Positions 53,320 through 62,003 of a DNA stretch of 64,000 nt are shown piece after piece. Source of the DNA: JASLDZ01 sp038226305. GTDB taxonomy: Bacteria; Pseudomonadota; Alphaproteobacteria; Caulobacterales; Caulobacteraceae. How positions within the stretch are numbered: the first letter of the stretch is position 1; each line of letters begins with the position of its first letter. A model generated the notes under the pieces. It saw nothing but the letters and a program-made list of their open reading frames with translations. It was not told where the DNA came from and ran no database searches. Location of the stretch: NCBI GenBank assembly GCA_038226305.1, contig JBBRQN010000003.1, positions 124,001 through 188,000 of the forward strand, read 5' to 3'. The position numbers were made by a program, and so were the translations under genes.

Positions 53320-54293
53320 GCTCCCGGCGGGATCAGCACCGTGGAGCCCGTGGTGCGCCGCCCCTCCAGAGCTTCGTGCGCGGCCCGCACCTGATCCAGC
53401 GGGAAACGCTGGCCAATGGGCGCGGTCACCACCCCCCGGGAGATCACGTCGAACAGGGCGGCCGCGCTGTCGTCCAGGCTCTGGGTGTCGGCGATGTAGT
53501 CGAACAGGGTCGGGCGGGTGAGGAACGCCGATCCCGCCTGCTGCAGCTTCGACGGAGCCAACGGCCCGGCCGCGCCCGAGGCGTTGCCGTAGCTCACCAC
53601 AAGCCCCCGCCGCGCCACGCAGGCGACGCTGTTTTCGAGCGTATCCTTGCCGACGGAATCGTAGACCACCCGGCATTTGACGCCGCCGGTGATCGCCTTC
53701 ACCCGCTCTGGCAGATCGTCGGTGCCATAGACGAGGGCCTCCTCGGCCCCGTTGGCCTTGGCCGACTGCGCCTTTTCCGCCGTGCCCGCCACCGCGATCA
53801 CCCGGATGCCCAGGTGGGCCAGCCACGGCACGAGGATCGAGCCCACGCCTCCCGCGGCCGCATGCACCAGCACCCAGTCGCCCGCGCTCACCGGCCAGAT
53901 GCGCCGCACCAGGAACTCCGCCGTCATGCCCTTGAGGAGCGCCGCCGCCGCGGTGTCGAACGATACGGCTTCCGGCAGCCGCACGGCGCGGTCGGCCTTC
54001 ACCACATTGGCCTCGGTATAGGCGCCCTGGGTGCCGTTGTAGGCGACGCGGTCACCCAGCTTCAGCCGCGTGACCCCCTCCCCCACCGCATCGACCACGC
54101 CTGCAGCCTCCAGCCCAAGCGTGGCGGGCAGCTTCATCGGATAGAGCCCGGTGCGCTGGTACACGTCGATGAAGTTCAGCCCGACGGCGTGGTGGCGCAC
54201 CCGCACCTCCCCGGGGCCGGGCGCGGCCTCTGGTACGTCGGCGACGGTCAGAACCTCCGGTCCGCCGTGACGGTCGATGCGGATGGCCAGCAT
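53316..54293 (-). CDS. NADPH:quinone reductase (zinc-free MDR/QOR family)
   Basis: Medium-chain reductase of the quinone oxidoreductase type. 325 residues: VRHHAVGLNFIDVYQRTGLYPMKLPATLGLEAAGVVDAVGEGV, RVAYNGTQGAYTEA, VLVHAAAGGVGSILVPWLAHLGIRVIAVAGTAEKA (NADPH site) and VVYDSVGKDTLENSV. The catalytic-zinc ligands are absent, as in QOR. It lies 3 bp after the dienelactone hydrolase gene, so the two form a small operon. Confidence 0.93.
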   Translation of the reverse strand: MLAIRIDRHGGPEVLTVADVPEAAPGPGEVRVRHHAVGLNFIDVYQRTGLYPMKLPATLGLEAAGVVDAVGEGVTRLKLGDRVAYNGTQGAYTEANVVKADRAVRLPEAVSFDTAAAALLKGMTAEFLVRRIWPVSAGDWVLVHAAAGGVGSILVPWLAHLGIRVIAVAGTAEKAQSAKANGAEEALVYGTDDLPERVKAITGGVKCRVVYDSVGKDTLENSVACVARRGLVVSYGNASGAAGPLAPSKLQQAGSAFLTRPTLFDYIADTQSLDDSAAALFDVISRGVVTAPIGQRFPLDQVRAAHEALEGRRTTGSTVLIPPGA

Positions 54294-54296
54294 GGC

Positions 54297-55001
54297 TCAG
54301 GCGCCTAGGTGCTTGCGGAAGAAGGCCAGGGTCATGTCGTTGGCCCGGGCCGCATCCTCCTTGTGGAAGGCGTCGCCGCCGTCGCGGGCGAAGGCGTGGT
54401 CGCGGCCGGGATAGCGGGCTATCTCCACCTGCGGGAGGTTCTTGAGATCGGCGACGATCTTCTCCTGCGCCTCGTGCGGCACGAACTTGTCCTCTCCCGC
54501 GATGTGCAGGAGGAGCGGGTGGGCGAGCTTCGTCGCCTCGGGCGTGAACTTGTCGATGTTGACGCCGTAGTAGCTGACCACCGCATCCGCATCGGTGCGG
54601 GTGGCGGTCAGGAAGGCGATCAGCCCGCCGAGGCAGTAGCCCACCGCGCCGACCTTGCCATCGCAGCCGGGCATGGCGCGCACGGCCTTGAGGGTGGCCG
54701 CCACATCGTCCACCGCCTTGTCCACATCCACTTTGGGGAAGAGCTCGAACGCCTTGGCCAGTTCGTCGGGCTTGCGGTCGTCGAGTTCGATGCCGGGCTC
54801 GAAGCGCCAGAACAGGTCGGGCACGATGGCGAGGTAGCCGCAGGCCGCGAGCGCGTCCGCCACCTGCCGCATGGTGTGGTTCACGCCGAAGATCTCCTGG
54901 ATCACCACGATGGCGGGCCGATCCCCGGCCTCCGCCGGGCGGCGCACCAGCGCCTCGAAGGAACCGTCGGGGGTGGTGATCGTCAGGGTCTCGCCGTGCA
55001 T
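54297..55001 (-). CDS. Dienelactone hydrolase family protein
   Basis: Alpha/beta hydrolase of 234 residues with a cysteine nucleophile: GYCLGGLIAFL. IVVIQEIFGVN, VPDLFWRF, HIAGEDKFVP (Asp) and YPGRDHAFARDGG (His) complete the triad and the family pattern. True substrate unknown; carboxymethylenebutenolidase is the usual label. ATG at 54999-55001. Confidence 0.92.
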   Translation of the reverse strand: MHGETLTITTPDGSFEALVRRPAEAGDRPAIVVIQEIFGVNHTMRQVADALAACGYLAIVPDLFWRFEPGIELDDRKPDELAKAFELFPKVDVDKAVDDVAATLKAVRAMPGCDGKVGAVGYCLGGLIAFLTATRTDADAVVSYYGVNIDKFTPEATKLAHPLLLHIAGEDKFVPHEAQEKIVADLKNLPQVEIARYPGRDHAFARDGGDAFHKEDAARANDMTLAFFRKHLGA

Positions 55002-55117
55002 GGGGGTCTTTCTCGGGGGAGGGTGGACTGGAGCGAAGGGGTGGGGCCTGTTATCGCGTCGGCTCGCGACAGTGCGATAACAATGTCGTGGGCGTTGCGC
55101 TTCAGGGAGGGTTTCGG

Positions 55118-55369
55118 ATGAAGGTCACCGTGGAGTGCGACTGCACCCCCGCCGAGGCGCGCGCCTTTTTGGGCCTGCCCGACGTGGCCCCCCTCAACGA
55201 ACACCTCGTCGCCGAGATGCAGAAGCGGATGGACGCCAACGTCTCCCTGATGGAGCCGGAGGCGCTGATGCGGAACTGGATGACCCTGGGCGGTCAGGCG
55301 CAGGAGCATTTCCGCGCCCTGATGGCCGCTGCGACCTCGGGCGTGAAACCGCCGGGCTTTTCGGGATGA
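55118..55369 (+). CDS. DUF6489 family protein
   Basis: 83-residue protein: MKVTVECDCTPAEARAFLGLPDVAPLNEHLVAEMQKRM, then EPEALMRNWMTLGGQAQEHFRALM. I recognise the ECDCTPAEARxFLGLPDV opening from DUF6489 proteins of alphaproteobacteria; no function is known. Strong AGGGAGG ribosome site before ATG 55118. Its stop overlaps mnmE by 4 bp (ATGA), so it is the leader of the mnmE transcript. Confidence 0.85.
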   Translation: MKVTVECDCTPAEARAFLGLPDVAPLNEHLVAEMQKRMDANVSLMEPEALMRNWMTLGGQAQEHFRALMAAATSGVKPPGFSG

Positions 55370-56649
55370 CATCGACGATCTTCGCCCTCGCCACCGCTCC
55401 CGGGCGGGCGGCGGTGGCGGTGATGCGTCTGTCGGGGGCTTCGGTCGGGACTGTGGTGCAGGCGATCGCAGGCAAGCTGCCGCCGCCCCGCCAGGCCAGC
55501 CTGCGTCACCTGCGAGACGATGCGGGCGCAGAAATCGACCAGGCACTGGTACTGTGGATGCCGGCACCCGCGAGCTTCACAGGGGAGGACTGTGCCGAGC
55601 TGCACCTGCACGGTGGCACGGCGGTGGTCGAAGTTGTTTCAGCACGGCTGCGGGCGCTGGGGTGCTGCCCAGCAGAGCCCGGCGCCTTCACCCGTCGCGC
55701 CTTCGAACACGGCAAGCTCGACCTCCTGCAGGCCGAGGCGATCGCCGATCTCGTGGATGCGGAGACCGAGGCGCAGCGGCGCCAGGCGCTGGATCAGCTG
55801 TCAGGCTCGGTTTCAGGTGTTCAGGCCGCGTGGCGCGCCCGGCTGACGAGCGTCCTCGCCCGTCTTGAGGCGGCGGTGGATTTTCCGGATGAGGAGCTGC
55901 CGGAATCGCTCGCAGAACAGACGGCCGCCCCCATGTTGGCGCTGGCGGCAGAACTGCGTGCGGCCTCGGCCGACCGGCGTGGCGAGCAGGTGCGTGACGG
56001 CTTTCGCGTGGCGCTGGTGGGCGAGCCCAACGTAGGCAAGTCCAGCCTCTTCAACGCGCTCCTCGGGCGCGACGCCGCCATCGTCACCGCCACGCCCGGC
56101 ACCACGCGCGACGTGATCGAGGCTTCGATGGTTCTGCAGGGCCGCAAGGTGATCCTCGCCGACCTCGCAGGCCTGCGCGAGACCGACGACCCCATCGAGG
56201 GCGAGGGCGTGCGTCGAGCCAGGGCGTGGGCGGAGACGGCCGACCTGCGGCTCAACCTGCGCACCGACCGCGACCCTGAGTGCCCGAAGGAAGGCCCATC
56301 GGACCTCACGGTCACCACCAAGTCCGATCTTGGCTCGCGCGAGCCAATCGGTATGCTCGTTTCCGCAGCGACCGGCGTCGGGCTCGAAGAGCTACGGCGC
56401 GCCATCGGGGAGCGCGCGGTGATCGCCACCACAGGCGCTTCGGCCCCAGCCGCCACCCGCGAACGCCACCGCCTTGCCCTTTCCGCTGCCGCGAGCGACC
56501 TCGAGGCCGCCGCCCTCGCCGCCTCTGCCCCGGAACTCGCCGCCGAGCACGCCCGCCTGGCCGCCCGCCAGCTGGCGCTCATCACCGGTGCGATCGGTGC
56601 CGAGGCCATACTCGCAGAAGTGTTCGCCACCTTCTGCATCGGCAAGTAA
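55366..56649 (+). CDS. mnmE: tRNA modification GTPase MnmE
   Basis: With MnmG installs the cmnm5 group on wobble uridine 34. 427 residues, slightly short. N-terminal folate-binding domain (TIFALATAPGRAAVAVMRLSG, GEDCAELHLHGGTAVV, AFTRRAFEHGKLDLLQAEAIADLVDAET), G1 GEPNVGKSS, G2 PGTTRD and C-terminal FCIGK. The switch II motif is DLAGLRETDD instead of the usual DTAGxRET, and the following strand (LRLNLRTDRD) is unusual. G4 is TKSD. Still likely functional. ATG at 55366. Confidence 0.92.
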   Translation: MTSTIFALATAPGRAAVAVMRLSGASVGTVVQAIAGKLPPPRQASLRHLRDDAGAEIDQALVLWMPAPASFTGEDCAELHLHGGTAVVEVVSARLRALGCCPAEPGAFTRRAFEHGKLDLLQAEAIADLVDAETEAQRRQALDQLSGSVSGVQAAWRARLTSVLARLEAAVDFPDEELPESLAEQTAAPMLALAAELRAASADRRGEQVRDGFRVALVGEPNVGKSSLFNALLGRDAAIVTATPGTTRDVIEASMVLQGRKVILADLAGLRETDDPIEGEGVRRARAWAETADLRLNLRTDRDPECPKEGPSDLTVTTKSDLGSREPIGMLVSAATGVGLEELRRAIGERAVIATTGASAPAATRERHRLALSAAASDLEAAALAASAPELAAEHARLAARQLALITGAIGAEAILAEVFATFCIGK

Positions 56650-56665
56650 TGTTTCACGTGAAACA
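56650..56665. other. parS: parS centromere site 1
   Basis: TGTTTCACGTGAAACA, a perfect 16-bp palindrome identical to the consensus ParB-binding site. It begins at the first base after the mnmE stop and is about 5 kb from parA-parB and roughly 27 kb from the origin-like region. Confidence 0.95.
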
Positions 56666-56676
56666 CCCGTCGCAAC

Positions 56677-57483
56677 TTAAGCAGGCTTGACGGCCGCAAG
56701 ACGTATCCCGGCGAGCCCTCGGCCGAACTTTCCCAGCCGCACGGCCCTTGGCAGGAGCTTCAGGGCTCTATCGAGCCACGGGCCGATGGCCGCGGGCACC
56801 CGCAGGCCATTTGAATTGCTGCCGATGAAAAGCTCCAAGCTTTTGAAGCCGACATCGGAAACGAGCGCGATCAGTCCCCCGCTGTCATACTCGATCAGGT
56901 GGAGTCCCGCCGCGACGGGGTACTCGGGGTAGTCGGTCACGTGGCGGGAAATGTCGTGTGGTCCGGTCAGGCTACTTGGAGTGAGGGCCAAGAGGCGCCC
57001 GCCGGGCTTCAGCACACGCAACGATTCCGTGAGCACGGCGCGGCAGTCCTCAGGATGAAGATGTTCCAAAACCTGGTTGGAATAGACCACGTCGACCGAC
57101 GAATTCGGCAAATCCCAGGCACCTTCTGGTGCCACCACGATGCTCAGGTTGTTGGGCGCGCCGTCAACCGTGGTGGCTACGGCCGAGGCCTCGATGCCGA
57201 TCACTTGCCGCACTCGCTTTGCCATTTCTAGTAACAGCCCGCAGCGGCCCGGGCCAAATTCCACAAACGTGAGGTTTGAGCCCTTCACGAAGTGCCCGAT
57301 GAATGCGAGTTGCGCCCGCGTGCTGTCCGCCCCGGAGGCGTGAGGCACGTCGCCGAACTGGCTGTAGAAGCCGTCGTAGACCTTGGCGTAGACGGCTGGG
57401 CGGTCCCGGGCGGTCGCCGACAAAATGGCTTTTGCGCCAGCAACTTCATAGGCGAACTGGCGTCGGAGCGTGTCGTCGGTCAT
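56677..57483 (-). CDS. Class I SAM-dependent methyltransferase
   Basis: 268-residue SAM methyltransferase of the Methyltransf_11/23 type. Motif I is LTFVEFGPGRCGLLLEMA, motif II VIGIEAS, motif III VVYSNQVLEHLHPEDCRAVL and the post-motif LRVLKPGGRLLALTP. The substrate is unknown. Opposite to its neighbours in direction, less GC-rich by eye and lying between two parS sites, it looks like an insertion into the mnmE-mnmG block, possibly acquired. ATG at 57481-57483. Confidence 0.85.
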   Translation of the reverse strand: MTDDTLRRQFAYEVAGAKAILSATARDRPAVYAKVYDGFYSQFGDVPHASGADSTRAQLAFIGHFVKGSNLTFVEFGPGRCGLLLEMAKRVRQVIGIEASAVATTVDGAPNNLSIVVAPEGAWDLPNSSVDVVYSNQVLEHLHPEDCRAVLTESLRVLKPGGRLLALTPSSLTGPHDISRHVTDYPEYPVAAGLHLIEYDSGGLIALVSDVGFKSLELFIGSNSNGLRVPAAIGPWLDRALKLLPRAVRLGKFGRGLAGIRLAAVKPA

Positions 57484-57573
57484 CCACAGTTCCCCATGCC
57501 CAGGCAGAGCGGGGCAATCGAGCTAAACCTGAGGGCTCCCGTCGGGCAAGGCTTGGTGAAGCATAACGCCAGA

Positions 57574-57589
57574 TGTTTCACGTGAAACA
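57574..57589. other. parS: parS centromere site 2
   Basis: Second perfect TGTTTCACGTGAAACA, 924 bp from site 1 and 48 bp before the mnmG start. ParB bound here could also affect mnmG transcription (inference). Confidence 0.95.
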
Positions 57590-57637
57590 CGTCTCGTGCT
57601 CGACCGAGGGCCCGCGGTGCCGTAAAGCCGCCGCTCC

Positions 57638-59515
57638 ATGACTTTTGACGTGATCATTGTCGGTGCCGGCCATGCCGGGTGCGAGGCGGCTGCGGCGTCT
57701 GCCCGCGCCGGAGCCTCGACGCTGCTGGTCACCCACCGGCTCGACACCGTGGGCGAGATGTCGTGCAACCCTGCCATTGGAGGGCTCGGCAAGGGCCACC
57801 TCGTGCGGGAGATCGACGCCCTCGACGGCCTGATGGGGCGCTGCGCCGACGAGGCGGGCATCCAGTTCCGCCTCCTCAATCGCTCCAAGGGAGCGGCGGT
57901 GCGCGGGCCGCGCGCGCAGATCGACCGGGCGCTCTACCGCACGGCCATGCAGCGCGCCCTCGCAGACGTCGTGGGCCTGAGAGTGGAAGCGGCTGCGGTC
58001 GAGGCGCTCCTGGTGGAAGATGGGGTCGTCACCGGGGTGCATCTGGCCGATGGGCGCGATCTGCGGGCCGGCGCAGTTGTCGTCACCACCGGCACCTTCC
58101 TGCGGGGCATGATCTTCCGGGGAGACGAACGCATACCGGCGGGCCGCCATGGCGAGGCTCCCGCGGTCGGCCTGGCTCGGCAGTTGTACGAGGGCGGGTT
58201 CCGCATGGGTCGGCTCAAGACCGGCACCCCCGCCCGGCTCGACGGCCGCACCATCGCCTGGGAGCGGGTGGGCCGTCAGGAGGGCGATGCCGATCCGCAG
58301 CCCTTCTCGTTCCTCACGGAGGCGCTGGAGCGCCCGCAGGTGGCCTGCGGCGTCACCTACACCAACGCCGACACGCACCGGGTCATCGCCGACAACCTCG
58401 GGGAGTCAGCCGTCTACGGCGGCAAGGCTACCGGCATCGGCCCGCGCTACTGCCCCTCGATAGAGGACAAGGTGGTCCGCTTCGGGGATCGCGATGCGCA
58501 CCAGATCTTCCTCGAGCCGGAGGGGCTCGACGACCCCACCGTCTATCCCAACGGCATCTCCACCTCCGTAGGCGAGCGCACGCAAGATGCCTTCCTGCGC
58601 ACCATCGTCGGCCTCGAGGCCGTGGAGGTGCTGCGCTACGGCTATGCCATCGAATACGACTACGTGGACCCTCGCGAACTCCTGCCCACCTATGAGACCA
58701 AGCGCCTGCCGGGCCTTTTCCTGGCGGGCCAGATCAACGGCACCACGGGCTATGAAGAGGCGGCGGCGCAGGGGCTGATGGCGGGACTGAACGCCGCGCG
58801 CCGCGCCGCAGGGGCCGAGGGCGTGAGCCTCGGCCGCAACGAGGCCTACATCGGCGTGCTCACCGACGACCTGGTCACACATGGGGTGACCGAGCCCTAC
58901 CGCATGTTCACGAGCCGGGCGGAGTTTCGGCTCCTGCTGCGCGCGGACAACGCCGACCAGCGGCTGACGCCCCGGGGGATCGACCTCGGGATCGTCGGCG
59001 GCGAGCGTGCCGCGGCCTGGAAGCAGAGGGCGCAGGCCCTTGAAAACGCTCGTGCGGAGGCTGCCACCCTCACCCTTACGCCCGCCGAGGCGCAGCGTCA
59101 TGGGCTGGCGGTGAAGGCAGACGGCAAGCGCCGTAACGTCAGCGAACTCCTCGCCTACGACGACATCGGCTTCGAGCGGCTGGCGGCGATCTGGCCGCAG
59201 CTGAACGCCTGGCCGGGCTTTGCGCGCGAGCAGGTGGAGATCGACGCGGGCTATGCGGGCTATCTCGACCGGCAGGCGGCCGACGTGGCGGCGTTCCGGC
59301 GCGACGAAGACCTGCGCCTGCCGGCCGACCTCGACTATGGCGGCATCGGCGGCCTCTCCAACGAGGCGCGCAGCAAGCTCGCGGCGGTGCGACCCCTCAC
59401 CCTGGGGCAGGCCGGCCGGATCGAAGGAGTGACGCCCGGCGCGCTGACGGCGCTCCTCGCCTACGTGCGCCGCCCGGCTCCCACTGCTGCCCGCGAGAGC
59501 GCTGATGCCGCCTGA
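57638..59515 (+). CDS. mnmG: tRNA U34 carboxymethylaminomethyl-modifying enzyme MnmG
   Basis: FAD partner of MnmE. 625 residues: VIIVGAGHAGCEAAAASARAG, MSCNPAIGGLGKGHLVREIDALDG, KGAAVRGPRAQIDR, FRMGRLKTGTPARLDG, RYCPSIEDKV, GLFLAGQINGTTGYEEAAAQGL and TSRAEFRLLLRADNADQRLT. ATG at 57638. The next gene rsmG begins 11 bp inside its 3' end, so the tRNA-modification and partition genes form one unit. Confidence 0.97.
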   Translation: MTFDVIIVGAGHAGCEAAAASARAGASTLLVTHRLDTVGEMSCNPAIGGLGKGHLVREIDALDGLMGRCADEAGIQFRLLNRSKGAAVRGPRAQIDRALYRTAMQRALADVVGLRVEAAAVEALLVEDGVVTGVHLADGRDLRAGAVVVTTGTFLRGMIFRGDERIPAGRHGEAPAVGLARQLYEGGFRMGRLKTGTPARLDGRTIAWERVGRQEGDADPQPFSFLTEALERPQVACGVTYTNADTHRVIADNLGESAVYGGKATGIGPRYCPSIEDKVVRFGDRDAHQIFLEPEGLDDPTVYPNGISTSVGERTQDAFLRTIVGLEAVEVLRYGYAIEYDYVDPRELLPTYETKRLPGLFLAGQINGTTGYEEAAAQGLMAGLNAARRAAGAEGVSLGRNEAYIGVLTDDLVTHGVTEPYRMFTSRAEFRLLLRADNADQRLTPRGIDLGIVGGERAAAWKQRAQALENARAEAATLTLTPAEAQRHGLAVKADGKRRNVSELLAYDDIGFERLAAIWPQLNAWPGFAREQVEIDAGYAGYLDRQAADVAAFRRDEDLRLPADLDYGGIGGLSNEARSKLAAVRPLTLGQAGRIEGVTPGALTALLAYVRRPAPTAARESADAA

Positions 59516-60176
59516 AGGGGCGCTCGCCCCGCAGGGCGCGGACGGTGACGAAGACGGGTTCGGCCCCGAGGCCGTTAAGGCCGCCGTGGGTGCCACCTCG
59601 GCGCAGCTGGCCGATCTGCAGCGGTTCCGCGCGGTTCTGGAAGCGGCCAACGCGAACATGAACCTCGTTGGCCCCTCGGCGATGGCGAGCTTCTGGCGAC
59701 GGCATGTGCTGGACAGCGCCCAGCTTCTCGCCCTCGCCCCCCATGCCGTCACCTGGGCCGACCTCGGAGCAGGTGCCGGCTTTCCCGGCCTCGTCCTGGC
59801 GATCCTTCTAAAGGGGCAGCCCGGCGCGCAGGTCCACCTCGTGGAGAGCCAGGCCAAACGGTGCCGCTTCCTGCGGGGCGTGGTCGACGAGCTGGAGCTT
59901 CCGGCACAGGTTCATTGGGCGCGGGCGGAGGACATGGTGGCCCCGGCTGTGGACATCGTGACCGCCCGGGCCTGTGCGGCCTTGGCGCGGCTGTTTGCCT
60001 ATGCTTTGCCCTTCACGTCCACAGGCGCGCGCGGGCTGTTCCTGAAGGGGCAGGCCGCGCCTTCCGAGATCGCCGAGGCGAAGGCGCAGGGCTGGCGGTT
60101 CACCGCCGGGCTTATCCCCAGCCTCAGCGATGAAACCGGGCGGATCGTGAGCGTGGAGGGTCTTCGTCGTGGCTGA
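59505..60176 (+). CDS. rsmG: 16S rRNA (guanine-527-N7)-methyltransferase
   Basis: Methylates G527 of 16S rRNA. 223 residues: NMNLVGPSAMASFWRRHVLDSAQLLAL, ADLGAGAGFPGLVLAILLKG (SAM site), HLVESQAKRCRFLRGVV and TARACAALARLFAYALPF. The first ~28 residues are an unusual extension (MPPEGALAPQGADGDEDGFGPE). Overlaps mnmG by 11 bp and parA by 8 bp. In line with the mnmG-rsmG-parA-parB order of alphaproteobacteria. Confidence 0.95.
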   Translation: MPPEGALAPQGADGDEDGFGPEAVKAAVGATSAQLADLQRFRAVLEAANANMNLVGPSAMASFWRRHVLDSAQLLALAPHAVTWADLGAGAGFPGLVLAILLKGQPGAQVHLVESQAKRCRFLRGVVDELELPAQVHWARAEDMVAPAVDIVTARACAALARLFAYALPFTSTGARGLFLKGQAAPSEIAEAKAQGWRFTAGLIPSLSDETGRIVSVEGLRRG

Positions 60177-61062
60177 ATCGACTGCACCCGGCCCAACGAA
60201 CGCGGCCCGGCCGACCCGCGTGCTGGCGGTCGCCAACCAGAAGGGCGGCGTGGGCAAGACCACCACCGCCATCAACCTCGGTACGGCGCTGGCGGCCGTG
60301 GGCCAGAAGGTGCTGCTCCTCGATATTGATCCGCAGGGCAACGCTTCCACCGGGCTGGGCGTGCCCCGGCAGGACCGCAAGCTGACCGTCTACGACGTGC
60401 TGGTGGGCGGTCGCCCCCTGGCGGAGTGCATCGTGCCCACCCGAGTGCCTGGGCTCGACCTCGCGCCGGGCGATGCGGACCTCTCCGGGGCCGAGCTGGA
60501 GATGGGGCAGATGCAGCGCCGCTCCTACCGCCTGCGCGACGCGCTCGCTGCCCTCGCCGCCGACGCGGGGGCCACGCCCTACGCCTATGTGCTGATCGAC
60601 TGCCCGCCGTCGCTCAACGTGCTGACGGTGAACGCCATGACAGCGGCGGATGCCGTGCTCTGCCCCCTGCAGTGCGAGTTCTTCGCGCTGGAGGGCCTGT
60701 CGCAGCTGATGCGCACCATCGAGCTCGTTCGCGGCAGCCTGAACCCCCGGCTGGAGCTGCAGGGGCTGGTGCTGACCATGTACGACAAGCGCAACAGCCT
60801 GTCGGACCAGGTGGCGGCCGACGTGCGGGCGCACTTCGGCGACAAGGTCTACGACACGGTGATCCCGCGCAACGTGCGGGTGTCCGAGGCGCCCAGCTTC
60901 GGCAAGCCGGCCCTGATCTACGATCTCAAATGCGCGGGCAGCCAGGCCTATGTGAAGCTCGCTAGCGAGGTACTCGCCCGCGAGGGGGCTCTGCGCCGGG
61001 CAGCCGGTCGCGTTCCTGCCCCTGCCGCCTCAGCCGCCGCAACCCCTGTCGGAGCCCCGTGA
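60169..61062 (+). CDS. parA: Chromosome partitioning ATPase ParA
   Basis: Walker-type ATPase that moves ParB-parS complexes and segregates the origin. 297 residues: AVANQKGGVGKTTTAINLG with the deviant Walker A (KGGVGKTT, 25-32), LLDIDPQGNASTGLG, YVLIDCPPSLNVLTVNAM, CPLQCEFFALEGLSQL and IPRNVRVSEAPSFGKP. Likely GTG start at 60169, overlapping the rsmG stop by 8 bp; its own stop overlaps parB by one base. Confidence 0.97.
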   Translation: MAESTAPGPTNAARPTRVLAVANQKGGVGKTTTAINLGTALAAVGQKVLLLDIDPQGNASTGLGVPRQDRKLTVYDVLVGGRPLAECIVPTRVPGLDLAPGDADLSGAELEMGQMQRRSYRLRDALAALAADAGATPYAYVLIDCPPSLNVLTVNAMTAADAVLCPLQCEFFALEGLSQLMRTIELVRGSLNPRLELQGLVLTMYDKRNSLSDQVAADVRAHFGDKVYDTVIPRNVRVSEAPSFGKPALIYDLKCAGSQAYVKLASEVLAREGALRRAAGRVPAPAASAAATPVGAP

Positions 61063-62003
61063 TGGCCGAAACTTCCCGCCGTGGCCTCGGGCGCGGCCTG
61101 TCGGCCCTGCTAGACGAGTCCGATCCGGCCCCCGTCCGCCTCGACGGCGTCGCCCCCGCCGATGGCGAGACGGCCGCAGCTCAGGGCGATCCGCGCGAGG
61201 CCCCCATCGAACTCCTGCGCCGCAACCCGGACCAGCCGCGCCGCACCTTCGACGAAGTGGAGCTGGAGGAGCTTGCGGCCTCGGTGCGCGAGAAGGGCGT
61301 GCTGCAACCGATCCTCGTGCGCCCCGCCCCCGGCGCTGAGGGCGAGTGGCAGATCGTGGCGGGGGAGCGCCGCTGGCGTGCCGCCCAACGCGCTGGCCTG
61401 CACATGGTGCCGATCGTCGTGCGCCGCGACTTCACCGACCTCGACGTGCTGGAAGTCGGCATCGTGGAGAACGTTCAGCGCGCCGACCTGGACCCTCTCG
61501 AGGAGGCGGCGGGCTACAAGGCGCTGATGGACCGTTTCGGTCGCACGCAGGATGCCGTGGCGCAGGTGGTGGGCAAGAGCCGCTCCTACGTGGCCAACGC
61601 CCTGCGGCTGATGACCCTGCCGGCCGCCGTGCAGGCGCATGTGACGGCGGGGCGGCTGACCGGTGGCCATGCCCGGGCGCTCGTGGGTGCCGCCGACGCC
61701 GAGCAGCTGGCGGGGCTGGCCATCGCGGGCAGCATGACCGTGCGCCAGACCGAAGACCTCGTGCGCCGCGCAGACGAGGGGAAATCGGCCCGCGCCCGCC
61801 CGCCCAAGCCAAGGCCCGGTCCTGCTGCACCGGCAAAGCCCGCGCCCGAGAAGGACTCCGACCTCAAGGCGCTGGAGACCGACCTTTCCGCGCATCTGGG
61901 CATGCAGGTGGTGATCGACGACCGCCTGGGCACGGGCGAGATCCGCATCCTCTACCGCAGCCTCGACCAGCTGGACGACCTTCTGGTGCGGCTCAGCGGC
62001 TAG
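61062..62003 (+). CDS. parB: Chromosome partitioning protein ParB
   Basis: CTPase clamp that loads at parS and spreads. 313 residues: RGLGRGLSALLDE, IELLRRNPDQPRRTFDEVELEELAASVREKGVLQPILV, AGERRWRAAQRAGLHMVPIVV (CTP-binding GERR box), VGIVENVQRADLDPLEEAAGY, helix-turn-helix AQVVGKSRSYVANALRLMTLP, GHARALVGA, and a C-terminal dimerisation domain. ATG 61062 is preferred (GGAG 7 bp upstream) over GTG 61059. Its TAG stop shares CTAG with holA. Confidence 0.97.
   Translation: MAETSRRGLGRGLSALLDESDPAPVRLDGVAPADGETAAAQGDPREAPIELLRRNPDQPRRTFDEVELEELAASVREKGVLQPILVRPAPGAEGEWQIVAGERRWRAAQRAGLHMVPIVVRRDFTDLDVLEVGIVENVQRADLDPLEEAAGYKALMDRFGRTQDAVAQVVGKSRSYVANALRLMTLPAAVQAHVTAGRLTGGHARALVGAADAEQLAGLAIAGSMTVRQTEDLVRRADEGKSARARPPKPRPGPAAPAKPAPEKDSDLKALETDLSAHLGMQVVIDDRLGTGEIRILYRSLDQLDDLLVRLSG

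Noticed and set aside
55366..56649. mnmE as a decayed gene
   Set aside because: The frame is intact from start to the C-terminal FCIGK, and most GTPase motifs are present.
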